From NCBI GenBank assembly GCA_963665545.2, contig CAXXKZ010000007.1, positions 310,001 to 374,000 on the forward strand: DNA of 64,000 nt. The letters run 5' to 3'. Positions 54,223 to 63,826 of the stretch are shown here, one piece after another (position 1 is the stretch's first letter; each line of letters begins with the position of its first letter). A program made the position numbers and the translations under genes. Below the pieces are notes generated by a model. The model did no database searches. It was given only the letters and a program-made list of their open reading frames with translations, and was not told the DNA's origin. This DNA is from G963665545 sp963665545 (GTDB taxonomy: Bacteria; Pseudomonadota; Gammaproteobacteria; Xanthomonadales; SZUA-36).

Positions 54223-56466
54223 ATGGACACCCGTTTTGCCAGATTCAGCAGCCGCAAGCCAAACCTCTTGGGAGGCATTGCAGTGAACAAGGATGACGCA
54301 AACGAACATTCGCACCACGGTGAAAGAGGGCGCAGCATGCGTAAATCGAGAAATGGAATTCTGATGGCCCTGGGCCTCATTGCGGCCCTGTTGCCCGGGC
54401 TGGCGGCGATGGCTGCCACCAAGGTAACAGGCATTGATTATGCCTCCAATGATGATGGTGATGTCACCATATCGTTGTACACCTTCGGTGATGCACCGGA
54501 AGTGGGCGTTTTCGCTACCGAGAGCCCGGCCCGGATAGTACTGGACTTGTCCAATGCAGAAAACGAAACGGGATCCGACCCGGTCACTGTGGGTGTGGGC
54601 ACCGTACAGCGCTACTCGGTGATCGGCGCGGGAGGCCGTCTGCGGTTGATGGTAGACCTGGCCAGCCCAAGTGCCTATGACTACAGCACTGAAGGCGGTA
54701 CCGTTACATTGACGATACAGGCTGGAGGCAGCGGCGCGTTCGTCGGTGATCGGTCGCCGGGTGCATCCTATAGCAGCAGTTTCAGCGTCACTTCGATTGA
54801 TTTTAGGCGTGGCGAAACTGGACAGGGACGAATCATCGTAGGTCTCGACCAGGCGGGCGCCAATATTTCCGTCGAGGAAGGTCCCCAGGTGCTTTCTGTT
54901 GACATATTCAATGCTGAAATTCCAAATCGGCTCAACCAGCGAATCGATGTCGTCGATTTCGCAACGCCCGTGCAGCTCATTGACGCAAGTCCAATGAAGA
55001 ACGGCGTGCGCATGGAAATTGCCATCATCGGTGTGTATGAGCACCTGGTATACCAGTCCGGCAGCGACATCGTCATTGAAGTGAAGCACCCGGATATTTT
55101 GCAACAGGCTGACGACGAAGTGCAGATGCGTTTCTTCGAAGACAAGGAATATTCCGGCACCAAAGTCACATTCAACTTCCAGGACATCCCGGTTCGTTCT
55201 GTTTTGCAGTTGATCGCCGATGTATCGGATCTCAATATCGTTGTTTCTGACAGCGTTGGGGGCAATTTGACCCTGCGTCTGACAAATGTGCCCTGGGACC
55301 AGGCCTTGGATATCGTCATGGACGCGCGCAACCTGGACAAGCGTAGCAATGGCAATGTGATCTGGATCGGCCCAACCGCGGAAATCGCCGCACGTGAGCA
55401 GGAATTGCTGCAGGCGCAATTGGATCGGGAAATCCTTGAGCCACTTCAAACCGTTCTGGTGCCTATCAATTATGCCAAGGCTGAAGCTCTGGTGGAGTTG
55501 ATCGAAAACTCCAGCAGTGGGGTGGATGCTGAATATGGGCTGTTGTCTGAGCGTGGATCGGTGTCATTCGACGAACGCACCAATACGCTGCTGATTACCG
55601 ACACTGCCGCGACCGTTGTTGAGCTTCGCGCGCTGATTCTGGAACTCGACAAGGCGGTGCGGCAGGTGCAAATCGAATCACGCATCGTCATTGCCAGTTC
55701 TGATTTTGCCCACGAACTCGGGGTACGATTTGGCGTGACCTATGTACACGATGGCAGCAATGTAGGTGTCATCGCATCTGATGGCGGGGCGGCTGATATA
55801 GCCAATCCGAGAATAGGTGATTTCGATGCTCTCCCCGATTTCGGTAGGGAAATTGCCGGTTATCCCGGGCGGTACAATGTCAATCTGCCTTCCCCCAGCG
55901 CCAACGCCGCCTCGATTGGACTGTCCTTCCTGACCGGCGATTTGCTGCTCGACCTGGAATTGTCGGCGCTGGAATCTGAAGGTGAAGGTGAAGTAATTTC
56001 CACACCACGCGTGGTGACAGCCAACCAGGCGGAAGCCTTTATTCAGCAGGGCGTTGAGATTCCTTATGAGAATGCCACATCGTCCGGTGCAACATCGGTG
56101 CAATTTAAGGAAGCCGTACTGGAGCTCAAGGTCACGCCATTGATTACACCGGACAACCGGGTACAACTGGATCTGGTCATCAAGCAGGATACGGTGGGTG
56201 AGATCTTCCAAAGCTCACGCGGCGGTTCCGTCCCGTCGATCGATACCCGAGAAATTAACACGACCGTACTGGTGGCCAACGGTGACACCGTAGTTTTGGG
56301 CGGCATATTCCAGGACGATACCAGTTCGACGGAAGAAAAAGTGCCGTGGCTGGGTGATATACCCTGGGTCGGCGCGCTGTTCAGAAGGCGTGCGAACGAG
56401 ATCAAAAAGCGTGAACTGTTGATTTTCGTTACGTCGACCATTGTTGAGGAGCGCCCGGTACTCTAG
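54223..56466 (+). CDS. pilQ: Type IV pilus secretin PilQ
   Basis: Two AMIN domains (about residues 65-160 and 190-290) are followed by an STN/N0 domain (VTFNFQDIPVRSVLQLIADV), an N1 domain and the secretin core (EGEGEVISTPRVVTANQAEA, GDTVVLGGIFQDD, VPWLGDIPWVGALFRR). It forms the outer-membrane pore for pili. The ATG at 54223 directly follows pilP, but the signal peptide (ILMALGLIAALLPGLAAMAA) starts about 40 residues later; an ATG at 54337 with AGAGGG upstream is a good alternative start. Confidence 0.93.
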   Translation: MDTRFARFSSRKPNLLGGIAVNKDDANEHSHHGERGRSMRKSRNGILMALGLIAALLPGLAAMAATKVTGIDYASNDDGDVTISLYTFGDAPEVGVFATESPARIVLDLSNAENETGSDPVTVGVGTVQRYSVIGAGGRLRLMVDLASPSAYDYSTEGGTVTLTIQAGGSGAFVGDRSPGASYSSSFSVTSIDFRRGETGQGRIIVGLDQAGANISVEEGPQVLSVDIFNAEIPNRLNQRIDVVDFATPVQLIDASPMKNGVRMEIAIIGVYEHLVYQSGSDIVIEVKHPDILQQADDEVQMRFFEDKEYSGTKVTFNFQDIPVRSVLQLIADVSDLNIVVSDSVGGNLTLRLTNVPWDQALDIVMDARNLDKRSNGNVIWIGPTAEIAAREQELLQAQLDREILEPLQTVLVPINYAKAEALVELIENSSSGVDAEYGLLSERGSVSFDERTNTLLITDTAATVVELRALILELDKAVRQVQIESRIVIASSDFAHELGVRFGVTYVHDGSNVGVIASDGGAADIANPRIGDFDALPDFGREIAGYPGRYNVNLPSPSANAASIGLSFLTGDLLLDLELSALESEGEGEVISTPRVVTANQAEAFIQQGVEIPYENATSSGATSVQFKEAVLELKVTPLITPDNRVQLDLVIKQDTVGEIFQSSRGGSVPSIDTREINTTVLVANGDTVVLGGIFQDDTSSTEEKVPWLGDIPWVGALFRRRANEIKKRELLIFVTSTIVEERPVL

Positions 56467-56541
56467 GGCCATTCCCCCGGGCAATTATTCCCCCCGGGCA
56501 ATTCCTCCGGTCTAATCCACCGGGCCATTCTCCCCGGTTAG
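56467..56541. repeat. Degenerate tandem GGGCMATT...CCCC repeats after pilQ
   Basis: GGGCCATTCCCCC, GGGCAATTATTCCCCCC, GGGCAATTCCTCC and GGGCCATTCTCCCC occur in a row, separated by a few bases. A similar CCCCGGGCAATTGC occurs at about 62426. The unit length is about 17 bp with variation. Alternating G and C runs could form hairpins that end transcription, but there is no T run. Confidence 0.45.
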
Positions 56542-56582
56542 GCCCGGGACGACGTCATGCCAATTGCTGATATCATCAGCAG

Positions 56583-57383
56583 ATGCAAATTGCGCACGTG
56601 GAAAAGGGCAGTTCGCCGCTGCTGATCAACTGCCCTCACGTAGGGGTTTTTGTGCCGGAAAAAATAATGGCGCATTTGTCCGATGCCGCGGCCCTGCTAC
56701 CGGATACCGACTGGAAAATAGACGAGCTGTATCTATTTGCCCGGGTATTGGGTGCGGGATTGATGACCGCAACGCACTCCCGCTATGTCGTGGACCTCAA
56801 TCGGCCGCCCGATGATGGGGTGCTCTATGAATCGGGCGGGAGCGGACTGGTGCCACTGCAGACCTTTGAGGGGAAGAGCGTCTACCAACCCGGTCAGGCG
56901 CCGAGCGCCTCTGAAATCGCCAACAGAGTGGACCGATACTGGGCGCCTTATCATGCGCTGTTGAGGACTGAACTGGGCCGGCTGCGGCGCATATTTGGCT
57001 GGGCCATCCTGTTGGATGCACACTCCATTGTGGGTCGGTTGCCGCTGCTATTTGAGGGGCAATTGCCGGATCTGAATCTCGGCACGAACGATGGTGCTAG
57101 TGTCCCCGCAGACCTTGAAAGCGGCGCTTTCGAGATACTGACCCGCAGCGCCTACCCAGCCGTGTTGAATCAGCGATTCAAAGGGGGCTTCATTACGCGG
57201 CACTATGGTCAGCCCGAGACGGGCATTTATGCTTTGCAGCTGGAGATGTCGCAGCGCGTTTACATGTCGGGAACGCCCTCGAAATTCGATGCGAAACTGG
57301 CCGCCGCTGTCCAACCCCTGTTGCGCAAGCTGGTTGAGTTGTTGCTCCGGTTTCGCCACTCGCCAACGGCAGTGTGCGGATGA
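56583..57383 (+). CDS. hutG: N-formylglutamate deformylase (HutG type)
   Basis: The protein has 266 residues with SSPLLINCPHVGVFVPEKI at the start, TATHSRYVVDLNRPPD (metal and substrate contacts), AILLDAHSIVGRLP and FKGGFITRHYGQPETGIYAL. It cleaves N-formylglutamate to glutamate and formate, the last step of the five-step histidine degradation route. Its stop overlaps the hutF start by 4 bp. Confidence 0.9.
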   Translation: MQIAHVEKGSSPLLINCPHVGVFVPEKIMAHLSDAAALLPDTDWKIDELYLFARVLGAGLMTATHSRYVVDLNRPPDDGVLYESGGSGLVPLQTFEGKSVYQPGQAPSASEIANRVDRYWAPYHALLRTELGRLRRIFGWAILLDAHSIVGRLPLLFEGQLPDLNLGTNDGASVPADLESGAFEILTRSAYPAVLNQRFKGGFITRHYGQPETGIYALQLEMSQRVYMSGTPSKFDAKLAAAVQPLLRKLVELLLRFRHSPTAVCG

Positions 57384-58771
57384 ATGCCTCTGTTCTGCAT
57401 TGCAAGGATGTACTGACCGACGCGGGTTGGCGAAAAGACATCAACCTGCATCTTGACCCTTTGGGAATCATTACCCGGATTGAATCCGGGTCCGCAGTTC
57501 CAGGCAGCACGTTGCTCGAAGGCCCTGTGATTACGGGAATGCCCAACCTGCATTCGCATGCGTTTCAACGTCAGATGGCAGGCCTGACTGGGCGGCGGTC
57601 GTCCCGGGCTGACAGCTTCTGGTCGTGGCGGGAGCAAATGTACGCTCTGGCCAACCGGATCGATCCGGATCAAATGCGGCAAATTGCCGCCTGGTTACAA
57701 GTCGAAATGCTTGAAGCCGGATTTACCGCCTGCGCTGAGTTTCACTACATTCATAACGACATCAATGGTCGGCCTTATGCCGATGTGGCGGAAATGAGCC
57801 ACAGCCTGGTGGGCGCTGCAGAGATTTCCGGGATCTCGATGTTGCTGCTGCCTGTGTTGTACTGCCGCTCGGGATTTGATGCGTCCGGCCCGGCAGAAGA
57901 ACAGCGGCGGTTCTATCACACGCCGGATGGATACCTCAATTTGCTGCATTCTTGCAACAAAATGGTGGAGAACACGCCCTTGTGCAATGTTGGGGCCGCA
58001 CCTCACTCGCTACGGGCAGTGTCCGAAGACCAACTGACAACTGTGTTGAGCGCGCTGAACAGTCTTGTGAATGACCCAATGCCAGTGCATATCCACATTG
58101 CTGAACAGTTGGCCGAAGTGGAGCAGTGTCTGGAGGCGACCGGCCAACGGCCTCTGGACTGGCTGATGGAACGCGTGCATATCGATGCCCATTGGTGTCT
58201 GATCCACGCCACGCATATGAGTGCGCGAGAATTGAAATTGGCAACCAGCAGTGGGGCCGTTGCCGGCCTGTGCCCAACCACCGAGGCTGACCTCGGCGAC
58301 GGGATTTTCGACGCCCAGGCTTGGATCGAAAGGGGTGGCGATTTCGGCATCGGCAGCGACAGTAATATCCGCGTATCGGTGACCGAAGAACTGCGCATGC
58401 TTGAATACACCAACCGGCTGGCTACCGGTCGGAGAAACGTAGTGGCGCGAGATAGACTGTCCTGCGGCCGGGCTTTGTATGAAAGGGCTGCTTTAGGGGG
58501 CGCAATGGCCCTCGGCCAACCCATTGGCAGCATAGCAATCGACCATCGCGCTGACCTGATCGAGTTGGATCGGGACCACCCACTGTTGCAAGGCAGAGAA
58601 GGGGACGATTTGATTGACACGCTGGTATTTGCAGGTGGCAAGGACATGGTCAGGTCGGTATTTGTTGCCGGTCATCAGTTGGTCGCAGCCGGCCGGCACC
58701 ACCGGCGTAACGACGTCGTGCAGGGATTTCGTGCGGCAATGCAGGGGTTGCAGCTTGCCAGCAGTGACTGA
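57380..58771 (+). CDS. hutF: Formimidoylglutamate deiminase
   Basis: The protein has 463 residues of the amidohydrolase superfamily. GMPNLHSHAFQRQMAGLTG holds the HxH metal pair, VGAAPHSLRAV and IHATHMSARELKL further ligands, and FGIGSDSNIRVSVTEELRML the final aspartate. It converts N-formimidoylglutamate to N-formylglutamate, the substrate of the upstream hutG product. Other hut genes are not in the window. Confidence 0.92.
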   Translation: MNASVLHCKDVLTDAGWRKDINLHLDPLGIITRIESGSAVPGSTLLEGPVITGMPNLHSHAFQRQMAGLTGRRSSRADSFWSWREQMYALANRIDPDQMRQIAAWLQVEMLEAGFTACAEFHYIHNDINGRPYADVAEMSHSLVGAAEISGISMLLLPVLYCRSGFDASGPAEEQRRFYHTPDGYLNLLHSCNKMVENTPLCNVGAAPHSLRAVSEDQLTTVLSALNSLVNDPMPVHIHIAEQLAEVEQCLEATGQRPLDWLMERVHIDAHWCLIHATHMSARELKLATSSGAVAGLCPTTEADLGDGIFDAQAWIERGGDFGIGSDSNIRVSVTEELRMLEYTNRLATGRRNVVARDRLSCGRALYERAALGGAMALGQPIGSIAIDHRADLIELDRDHPLLQGREGDDLIDTLVFAGGKDMVRSVFVAGHQLVAAGRHHRRNDVVQGFRAAMQGLQLASSD

Positions 58772-58774
58772 ATC

Positions 58775-59407
58775 GTGACTGCGGGCCTTTCATTTTCTCC
58801 AGCGAGTGAGCGTAACAAGGAACCGATACTGCAGGTTCTGAAGAGGGTATTCCAACGCTATGGAATTGCCTCGGGCACGATCCTCGAAATCGGCGCGGGC
58901 AGCGGCCAACATAGCGTCCACTTTGCCCGGCAACTGAATGATCTGAGCTGGTTACCCACTGATCGCCAGGGGGCCATGCCTGCCCTGGCTGCGCGCATTG
59001 CGCTGGAGGGAAGTGGAAATATATTGCCGCCGATGGAACTGGACGTGCTATTACCTTGGCCCGACCTGAATGGTTTGATGAGCAAGACAGCCCCTGTCGT
59101 CGCGGCATATTCCGCCAACACCGCCCATATCATGAGTTGGACAGGCGTATGTGCAATGTTCGACGGATTGGCCCGCGTGCTGCCCGAATCGGGGCTGTTA
59201 TGCATCTACGGACCGTTCAGCAATAAGGGCAAATTCAATGCGCAGTCCAACGCCGCCTTCGATCAGCAATTGAGGCGGGGTGATCCTGATATGGGAATTC
59301 GCGACTTGGGAGAAATCACGGCCCATGCCGCTGGACTCAACATGAGCCTGGTGGAGAACTTTGATATGCCCGCCAACAACCAGTTGCTGGTATGGCGCAA
59401 GCAGTGA
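58775..59407 (+). CDS. DUF938 SAM-dependent methyltransferase-like protein
   Basis: The protein has 210 residues and opens FSPASERNKEPILQVLKRVF with the SAM motif ILEIGAGSGQHSVHFAR. NTAHIMSWTGVCAMFDGLAR and LLCIYGPFSNKGKFNAQSNA are hallmarks of DUF938. The substrate is unknown. It starts with GTG 3 bp after hutF and may be read through from it. Confidence 0.88.
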   Translation: MTAGLSFSPASERNKEPILQVLKRVFQRYGIASGTILEIGAGSGQHSVHFARQLNDLSWLPTDRQGAMPALAARIALEGSGNILPPMELDVLLPWPDLNGLMSKTAPVVAAYSANTAHIMSWTGVCAMFDGLARVLPESGLLCIYGPFSNKGKFNAQSNAAFDQQLRRGDPDMGIRDLGEITAHAAGLNMSLVENFDMPANNQLLVWRKQ

Positions 59408-59479
59408 AGTCTTGAAGATGCCCAGAGCATCATGTAGAAAAGGATTGTTGAGGCACACTCAGCGGTTCGGGCTTGGAAT

Positions 59480-61030
59480 TCACAGCTGGCGCCCGTTCTG
59501 CTGCCGGATAATCTGACTGGCGCACATGTAGCCCGGCGTGCCGGCTACCGATCCGCAGGGGTAGGTGCCCGCACCGCACACATAAATGTTCTCATGTTCA
59601 CCAAAATTGTAGAATCGCTCGGCTGGGCGGGCGGAGTATTGACGGTCAAAATAGGTTTGCCCCTCCACCAACATGGTGTGATCCAGATTGCCGCCCGGAA
59701 ACAGGAAGGTATCCTTGAGGTCGCGAGGCGTAAGCAGCCGTGACCAAACACAGTCTTCGGGGTTGTTAACATTGGCCAGTACCGCTCGTTTGACTTGCTC
59801 TTCAACGTCCTGAAGCTGCTCACCGGGCAGGCCCAGGGCAAGGTTCTTGAAGAATACGGCCAGGCGGTCGAATGGCTCCTTCATGCCCATCCGTCGCATG
59901 GCTGCGCCTTCGCCGTAAATCTGCAAATAGCCTGGGGCGTAGGGCACACCATCACCGGTTACGGCCAGCGTTGCCCGTTCAAATTCCTTCAGCGAATCAA
60001 CGGCAAAAACAAACCGAAACGCTGCATCCGAATCAGGGTGCTCGGATCCATGCTTCCACTGAATCGGCCGGCGGAACATCAGATTGAGCTTTCCGCTGCT
60101 GCCCAGCACCCGTTCCTTTTGTGTCCTTTGAATCATGTCCGACTCACCCGCCAGTCGAGCTGCAGTCACCGGGTCGGTGGCCAGCAGCAACACATCGTAG
60201 GACACGCGCTTCTCCTCGCCGGACTGCTTAAAGCTGATCTCGCCTTTCCCGACGTCAATGTCTGAAACGGTACTGTTGAGATGAGTTGTGATGCCCAATT
60301 CTGTACCAATGCGGCCTAATTCAGCGGTAATCTGCCAGATACCACCCCTGACAAAGCCGTAGTAGCCATCGAATATGGATCCTGAATCCATCATCGGCAG
60401 GGTGAACGCAGAATACGGTTCGGCCAGTGAAACCGGTCCGCTCTCAGTGATGGTCATGGCCATATAAACCTTGGTCGCCTCGGATGTGAAGTAGTGATCC
60501 AGCAGGTCCTGTGCGCTGCCGCTTATCCACAAGCGCGCGAGCGTTCTGCCCAGGCTTGCGACGGCGTCATCCAGAGTGAGCGGGACCGCATCGCGGTAAC
60601 CCTGCTGTAGAAAGGCCACGATGCGAGCTTCGTCATTGCGAAAAGCCTCGACATCGCCGCGTTCACCCCATTTCTCCCTGAACTCCCGGTCAAGCCGGTC
60701 GGGTTGCCGATAGATCCAGGTTGGCTGAGCGTGGCCGGGAAAATAAATCAGCTTGGGGTGATTTGGCACAAAGGATTGCAATCGGGCTGCCATGCCAGTT
60801 TCATGGAAGACAAAATCCTGCATCAGCCCAAGAACCGAAGCGCCCAGCGCGTAGTCCTGGCTGATGCCGTTGACCACTGCTGTGGCTGAAACGCAGGCAC
60901 CGCCGACGCGCTCGGACCGCTCAATCTGGCTGACTTCGAAGCCGGCACGCCGCAGGTAATTCGCCGCGACGAGACCGTTAATTCCCGCGCCAACAACAAC
61001 TGCTTTTCGCCTCACCCCGTGGCTACTCAT
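59480..61030 (-). CDS. Phytoene-desaturase-like FAD-dependent oxidoreductase
   Basis: The protein has 516 residues from MSSHGVRRKAVVVGAGINGL. The dinucleotide-binding motif is VVVGAGINGLVAANYLRRAG followed by the acidic ERSERVGGAC. The C-terminus has ENIYVCGAGTYPCGSVAGTP and GYMCASQIIRQQ, as in carotenoid-type desaturases and related PYROXD2-like oxidoreductases. The substrate is unknown. An upstream start at 61066 is possible, but it would overlap sixA more deeply than the eight bases seen with 61030. Confidence 0.82.
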   Translation of the reverse strand: MSSHGVRRKAVVVGAGINGLVAANYLRRAGFEVSQIERSERVGGACVSATAVVNGISQDYALGASVLGLMQDFVFHETGMAARLQSFVPNHPKLIYFPGHAQPTWIYRQPDRLDREFREKWGERGDVEAFRNDEARIVAFLQQGYRDAVPLTLDDAVASLGRTLARLWISGSAQDLLDHYFTSEATKVYMAMTITESGPVSLAEPYSAFTLPMMDSGSIFDGYYGFVRGGIWQITAELGRIGTELGITTHLNSTVSDIDVGKGEISFKQSGEEKRVSYDVLLLATDPVTAARLAGESDMIQRTQKERVLGSSGKLNLMFRRPIQWKHGSEHPDSDAAFRFVFAVDSLKEFERATLAVTGDGVPYAPGYLQIYGEGAAMRRMGMKEPFDRLAVFFKNLALGLPGEQLQDVEEQVKRAVLANVNNPEDCVWSRLLTPRDLKDTFLFPGGNLDHTMLVEGQTYFDRQYSARPAERFYNFGEHENIYVCGAGTYPCGSVAGTPGYMCASQIIRQQNGRQL

Positions 61031-61547
61031 GGCCCCGAGTGTCACCCCTGAGCAAGTGCTTGCCACGGATCACATGCAGCAGGTGACCGTTGCCCGTGTC
61101 ATCTGGCCAGCCGTGATCGAAGCCTATGACCGCCAGTGTGCCGGTAGCCAATCGGCTGATATTATTGCTCTCTGACGCCAAGATCACATTGAATAGCAGC
61201 TGTTCAAATCCTGGATTGTGGCCGACGATCATGACTTGATCCACCGTCGCGAAGGCGTGATCGAGCAGTGTCTCCAGCGTTCGTGTCGACGCGCCGTATA
61301 GCTGTGGGACAAACCGGACAACGGCATCCAACTCAGGGTGCCTGGCCAGGATGGGGGCCAGCGTTTCGCGGGCCCTTTGGGCAGGAGAACACAGGATGGC
61401 GCCTGGCAAGTCGAGGTGCTGTGTCACCCATTCGGCCGTGGCGTTCGCATGTCTGCGGCCCTTGCCGCTTAGCCGCCTGGGAAAATCATCGCAGCCCGGT
61501 GTCCAGGGTTCGGCCTTGGCATGTCTGAGTATGGAAAGAGTTTGCAT
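61023..61547 (-). CDS. sixA: SixA-like phosphohistidine phosphatase
   Basis: The protein has 174 residues and starts MQTLSILRHAKAEPWTPGCD, the RHG-type catalytic motif in its RHA form, then DFPRRLSGKGRRHA and the second histidine in VMIVGHNPGFEQLL. Family members remove phosphate from histidine in phosphotransfer proteins. The gene lies directly after the FAH-family gene and overlaps the oxidoreductase gene by 8 bp. Confidence 0.88.
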   Translation of the reverse strand: MQTLSILRHAKAEPWTPGCDDFPRRLSGKGRRHANATAEWVTQHLDLPGAILCSPAQRARETLAPILARHPELDAVVRFVPQLYGASTRTLETLLDHAFATVDQVMIVGHNPGFEQLLFNVILASESNNISRLATGTLAVIGFDHGWPDDTGNGHLLHVIRGKHLLRGDTRGHE

Positions 61548-62402
61548 CTACAATTCGTCCACGACGGGGTTACTGAGCAAGCCGATGCCCTTGACCTCGA
61601 CCTCTATCAGATCACCATTTTTCATCCACAAGGGCGGTTGCCTGACATAGCCGACGCCCGCCGGTGTACCGGTCACAATCAAATCTCCCGGCTCCAGGGT
61701 CATGGCTTGCGAAATGGTCTCAATCAATATCGCCGGATCAAACACCATGTCATTGGTGGAGGCACGCTGCACCACCTTGCCGTTCAGCCTGGTTTCGAGA
61801 ACAAGGTCCTTCGCGCCAGGGGGCAATTCATCTGCGGTCACCATGCAGGGACCCATCGGGCCGGTGCTGTCAAAATTCTTGCCTATGGTCCATTGCGGCG
61901 TCAGGAACTGATAATCCCGCACCGATGCGTCATTGAATAAGGTCCAACCCACGATGTGCTGCAGAGCATCTTCATGCGCAATGTGTTTGCCCCCCCTGCC
62001 GATGATGGCGACGATTTCTCCCTCGTAGTCCAGTTGTTCTGAGACTGAAGGTCGAACGATCGGTTGCCGGTGCCCGATGAGCGTGGACCTGAACCGGGTG
62101 AACAAGGTGGGGAAGTTAGGTTGTTCGAAATGGGTCTCGGCGGCATGGTCGCGGTAGTTGAGTTCGATGCAGATGATCTTGGGCGGATTGCGCAGTGGCG
62201 GCAGAACCGTGACGTGCGCCGGGTCAATTTCCGTCCCAGCCAGCAGTGCCTGCGCCGCAACGCTCAAGTCATATTCTGCGCCGATCAAATCGCCCAAGGT
62301 CCCCGGGAAGCGGTCCTCGCCCGGCATGAGTCCGATCCAACGCTCCGCGTGCCGTATGGCCAGGCCTTCGTGTCCGCCTGATTGATATGCCATGAATTTC
62401 AT
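61548..62402 (-). CDS. Fumarylacetoacetate hydrolase family protein
   Basis: The protein has 284 residues. IELNYRDHAAETHF carries the catalytic His region. The metal ligands are in QLDYEGEIVAIIGRGG (ExE), and FNDASVRDYQF, GKNFDSTGPMGPCMV and GDLIVTGTPAGVGY complete the fold. Likely activities are hydrolysis or decarboxylation of a diketo or oxaloacetate-like acid; the substrate is not clear. It is first in an operon with sixA and the oxidoreductase. Confidence 0.88.
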   Translation of the reverse strand: MKFMAYQSGGHEGLAIRHAERWIGLMPGEDRFPGTLGDLIGAEYDLSVAAQALLAGTEIDPAHVTVLPPLRNPPKIICIELNYRDHAAETHFEQPNFPTLFTRFRSTLIGHRQPIVRPSVSEQLDYEGEIVAIIGRGGKHIAHEDALQHIVGWTLFNDASVRDYQFLTPQWTIGKNFDSTGPMGPCMVTADELPPGAKDLVLETRLNGKVVQRASTNDMVFDPAILIETISQAMTLEPGDLIVTGTPAGVGYVRQPPLWMKNGDLIEVEVKGIGLLSNPVVDEL

Positions 62403-62533
62403 TGCGCAATCATCCCTAATTCCCCGGGCAATTGCTACACAGGCACAAGAGCCGAAGACAGGAGCAGGCCCGCGGGGATGCCGCAGCGGAAGTTTGTCGA
62501 GACCAACGAGACGCCCGTGATTTTGCGATAATA

Positions 62534-63826
62534 ATGGCCATGCTTGTCAAATTGCCCTTGTCCCAGCTGCCAACTCTGTTCCTGGTCATGCTCTGCGCCT
62601 GCACGGTGCAGGCCGAGGAAGCTGTTTCTATCTCGGAAACGGCAGGTGTCTTTTCGACCTGGCAGGACCGCGTCATCCAGATTCAGGTGATTGACAAACA
62701 GGCCGGCACCAAGGCGGGCATCGGGTCCGGATTCTTCGCCGGCCGCTCAAGGTGGGTGGTCACCAACTATCACGTCGTTGCAGAATTGGTCAATGAACCC
62801 GGCAAATACACTGCCCGCTATGTCGCTGATTTTGGGCTGGAAGGCAGTTTGGAATTGCTGGCAGTGGATGCTGTGCATGATCTGGCACTGTTGCAAACCG
62901 AGGATTTGGAGCGAGTCTCTTTGGAGATCGAGACTGCCACCCAGCCTCAGGGCGACTGTCTTTATGCCATGGGCTATCCCTTCGATATCGGCCTGACGAT
63001 TGTTGAGGGCACGTACAACGGCCTGCTGGAAAAGTCGCTCTATGAAAAGCTGCATTACACCGGGTCGATCAACCCTGGAATGAGCGGGGGTCCGGCGATC
63101 AATTCAGCCGTGCGGGTCGTGGGCGTGAACGTCTCAACGGCCGGCAATCAGGTCAGTTTCCTCGTGCCGGCAATATACGTGGGAGAGTTGCTCGCAAACA
63201 GTTCAGGCGAGGTTGCGACCGAGCCAGCCCTGCGCCTGGCGGTGGGCAGCCAACTGCTGGAAAACCAACAGCGCCTGGGCAGCCGATTGCTGGCGGAAAG
63301 ACTGCCCACTACTCAATTGAACAATTATTCGGTACCCGCCGCACTGGCGGCATTCATCAACTGCTGGGGGAATTCTGATGACAAGGGAAAGGAAGACATT
63401 GCCCTGGTCTACTACCGTTGCCAGACGGGCGACGACATATTCCTGTCCGGATCATTGTCAACCGGAATTATTCGCTACCAACATGATCTGATATCCAGCC
63501 GTGAACTCAATCCTTTCCGGTTTTACCATCAATTAGAACAGCGTGGTCAGTTTCCCCAATTGCGACTGGATGGCGATGAAAATTCCGTCAGCAACTATGC
63601 CTGCGAGTCCGATTTTGTCGATCAAACCGGCCTGCCGCTGAAAGTGACCTTCTGCCTCAGAAAGTATCTCGAATTCGACGGGCTTTACGATGTGTACCTG
63701 ACCGCCATATCCGTGCATGCCTCTCGTGAAGCGCTGCAGAGCACACTGGTGCTCGCCGGGTTTAGCTGGACAAACCTCAGCGCCCTTTCGGCCCGATTTC
63801 TGGAGGCGCTCAAATGGCAAAAATGA
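62534..63826 (+). CDS. Secreted trypsin-like (HtrA-type) serine protease
   Basis: The protein has 430 residues. A signal peptide (LPTLFLVMLCACTVQAEE) precedes an S1C-like protease domain with the triad in WVVTNYHVVAELV (His), AVDAVHDLALLQTEDL (Asp) and GSINPGMSGGPAINSAVRVV (Ser). There is no PDZ domain; the C-terminal 200 residues (about 235-430) are of unknown fold and contain four cysteines that could pair. The start at 62534 gives the best signal peptide. It overlaps the following FHA gene by 4 bp (ATGA). Confidence 0.82.
   Translation: MAMLVKLPLSQLPTLFLVMLCACTVQAEEAVSISETAGVFSTWQDRVIQIQVIDKQAGTKAGIGSGFFAGRSRWVVTNYHVVAELVNEPGKYTARYVADFGLEGSLELLAVDAVHDLALLQTEDLERVSLEIETATQPQGDCLYAMGYPFDIGLTIVEGTYNGLLEKSLYEKLHYTGSINPGMSGGPAINSAVRVVGVNVSTAGNQVSFLVPAIYVGELLANSSGEVATEPALRLAVGSQLLENQQRLGSRLLAERLPTTQLNNYSVPAALAAFINCWGNSDDKGKEDIALVYYRCQTGDDIFLSGSLSTGIIRYQHDLISSRELNPFRFYHQLEQRGQFPQLRLDGDENSVSNYACESDFVDQTGLPLKVTFCLRKYLEFDGLYDVYLTAISVHASREALQSTLVLAGFSWTNLSALSARFLEALKWQK

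Noticed and set aside
54109..55449. Minus-strand ORF of 446 codons opposite pilQ
   Set aside because: It is a shadow of the well-supported secretin gene; its composition is not protein-like and it has no family resemblance.
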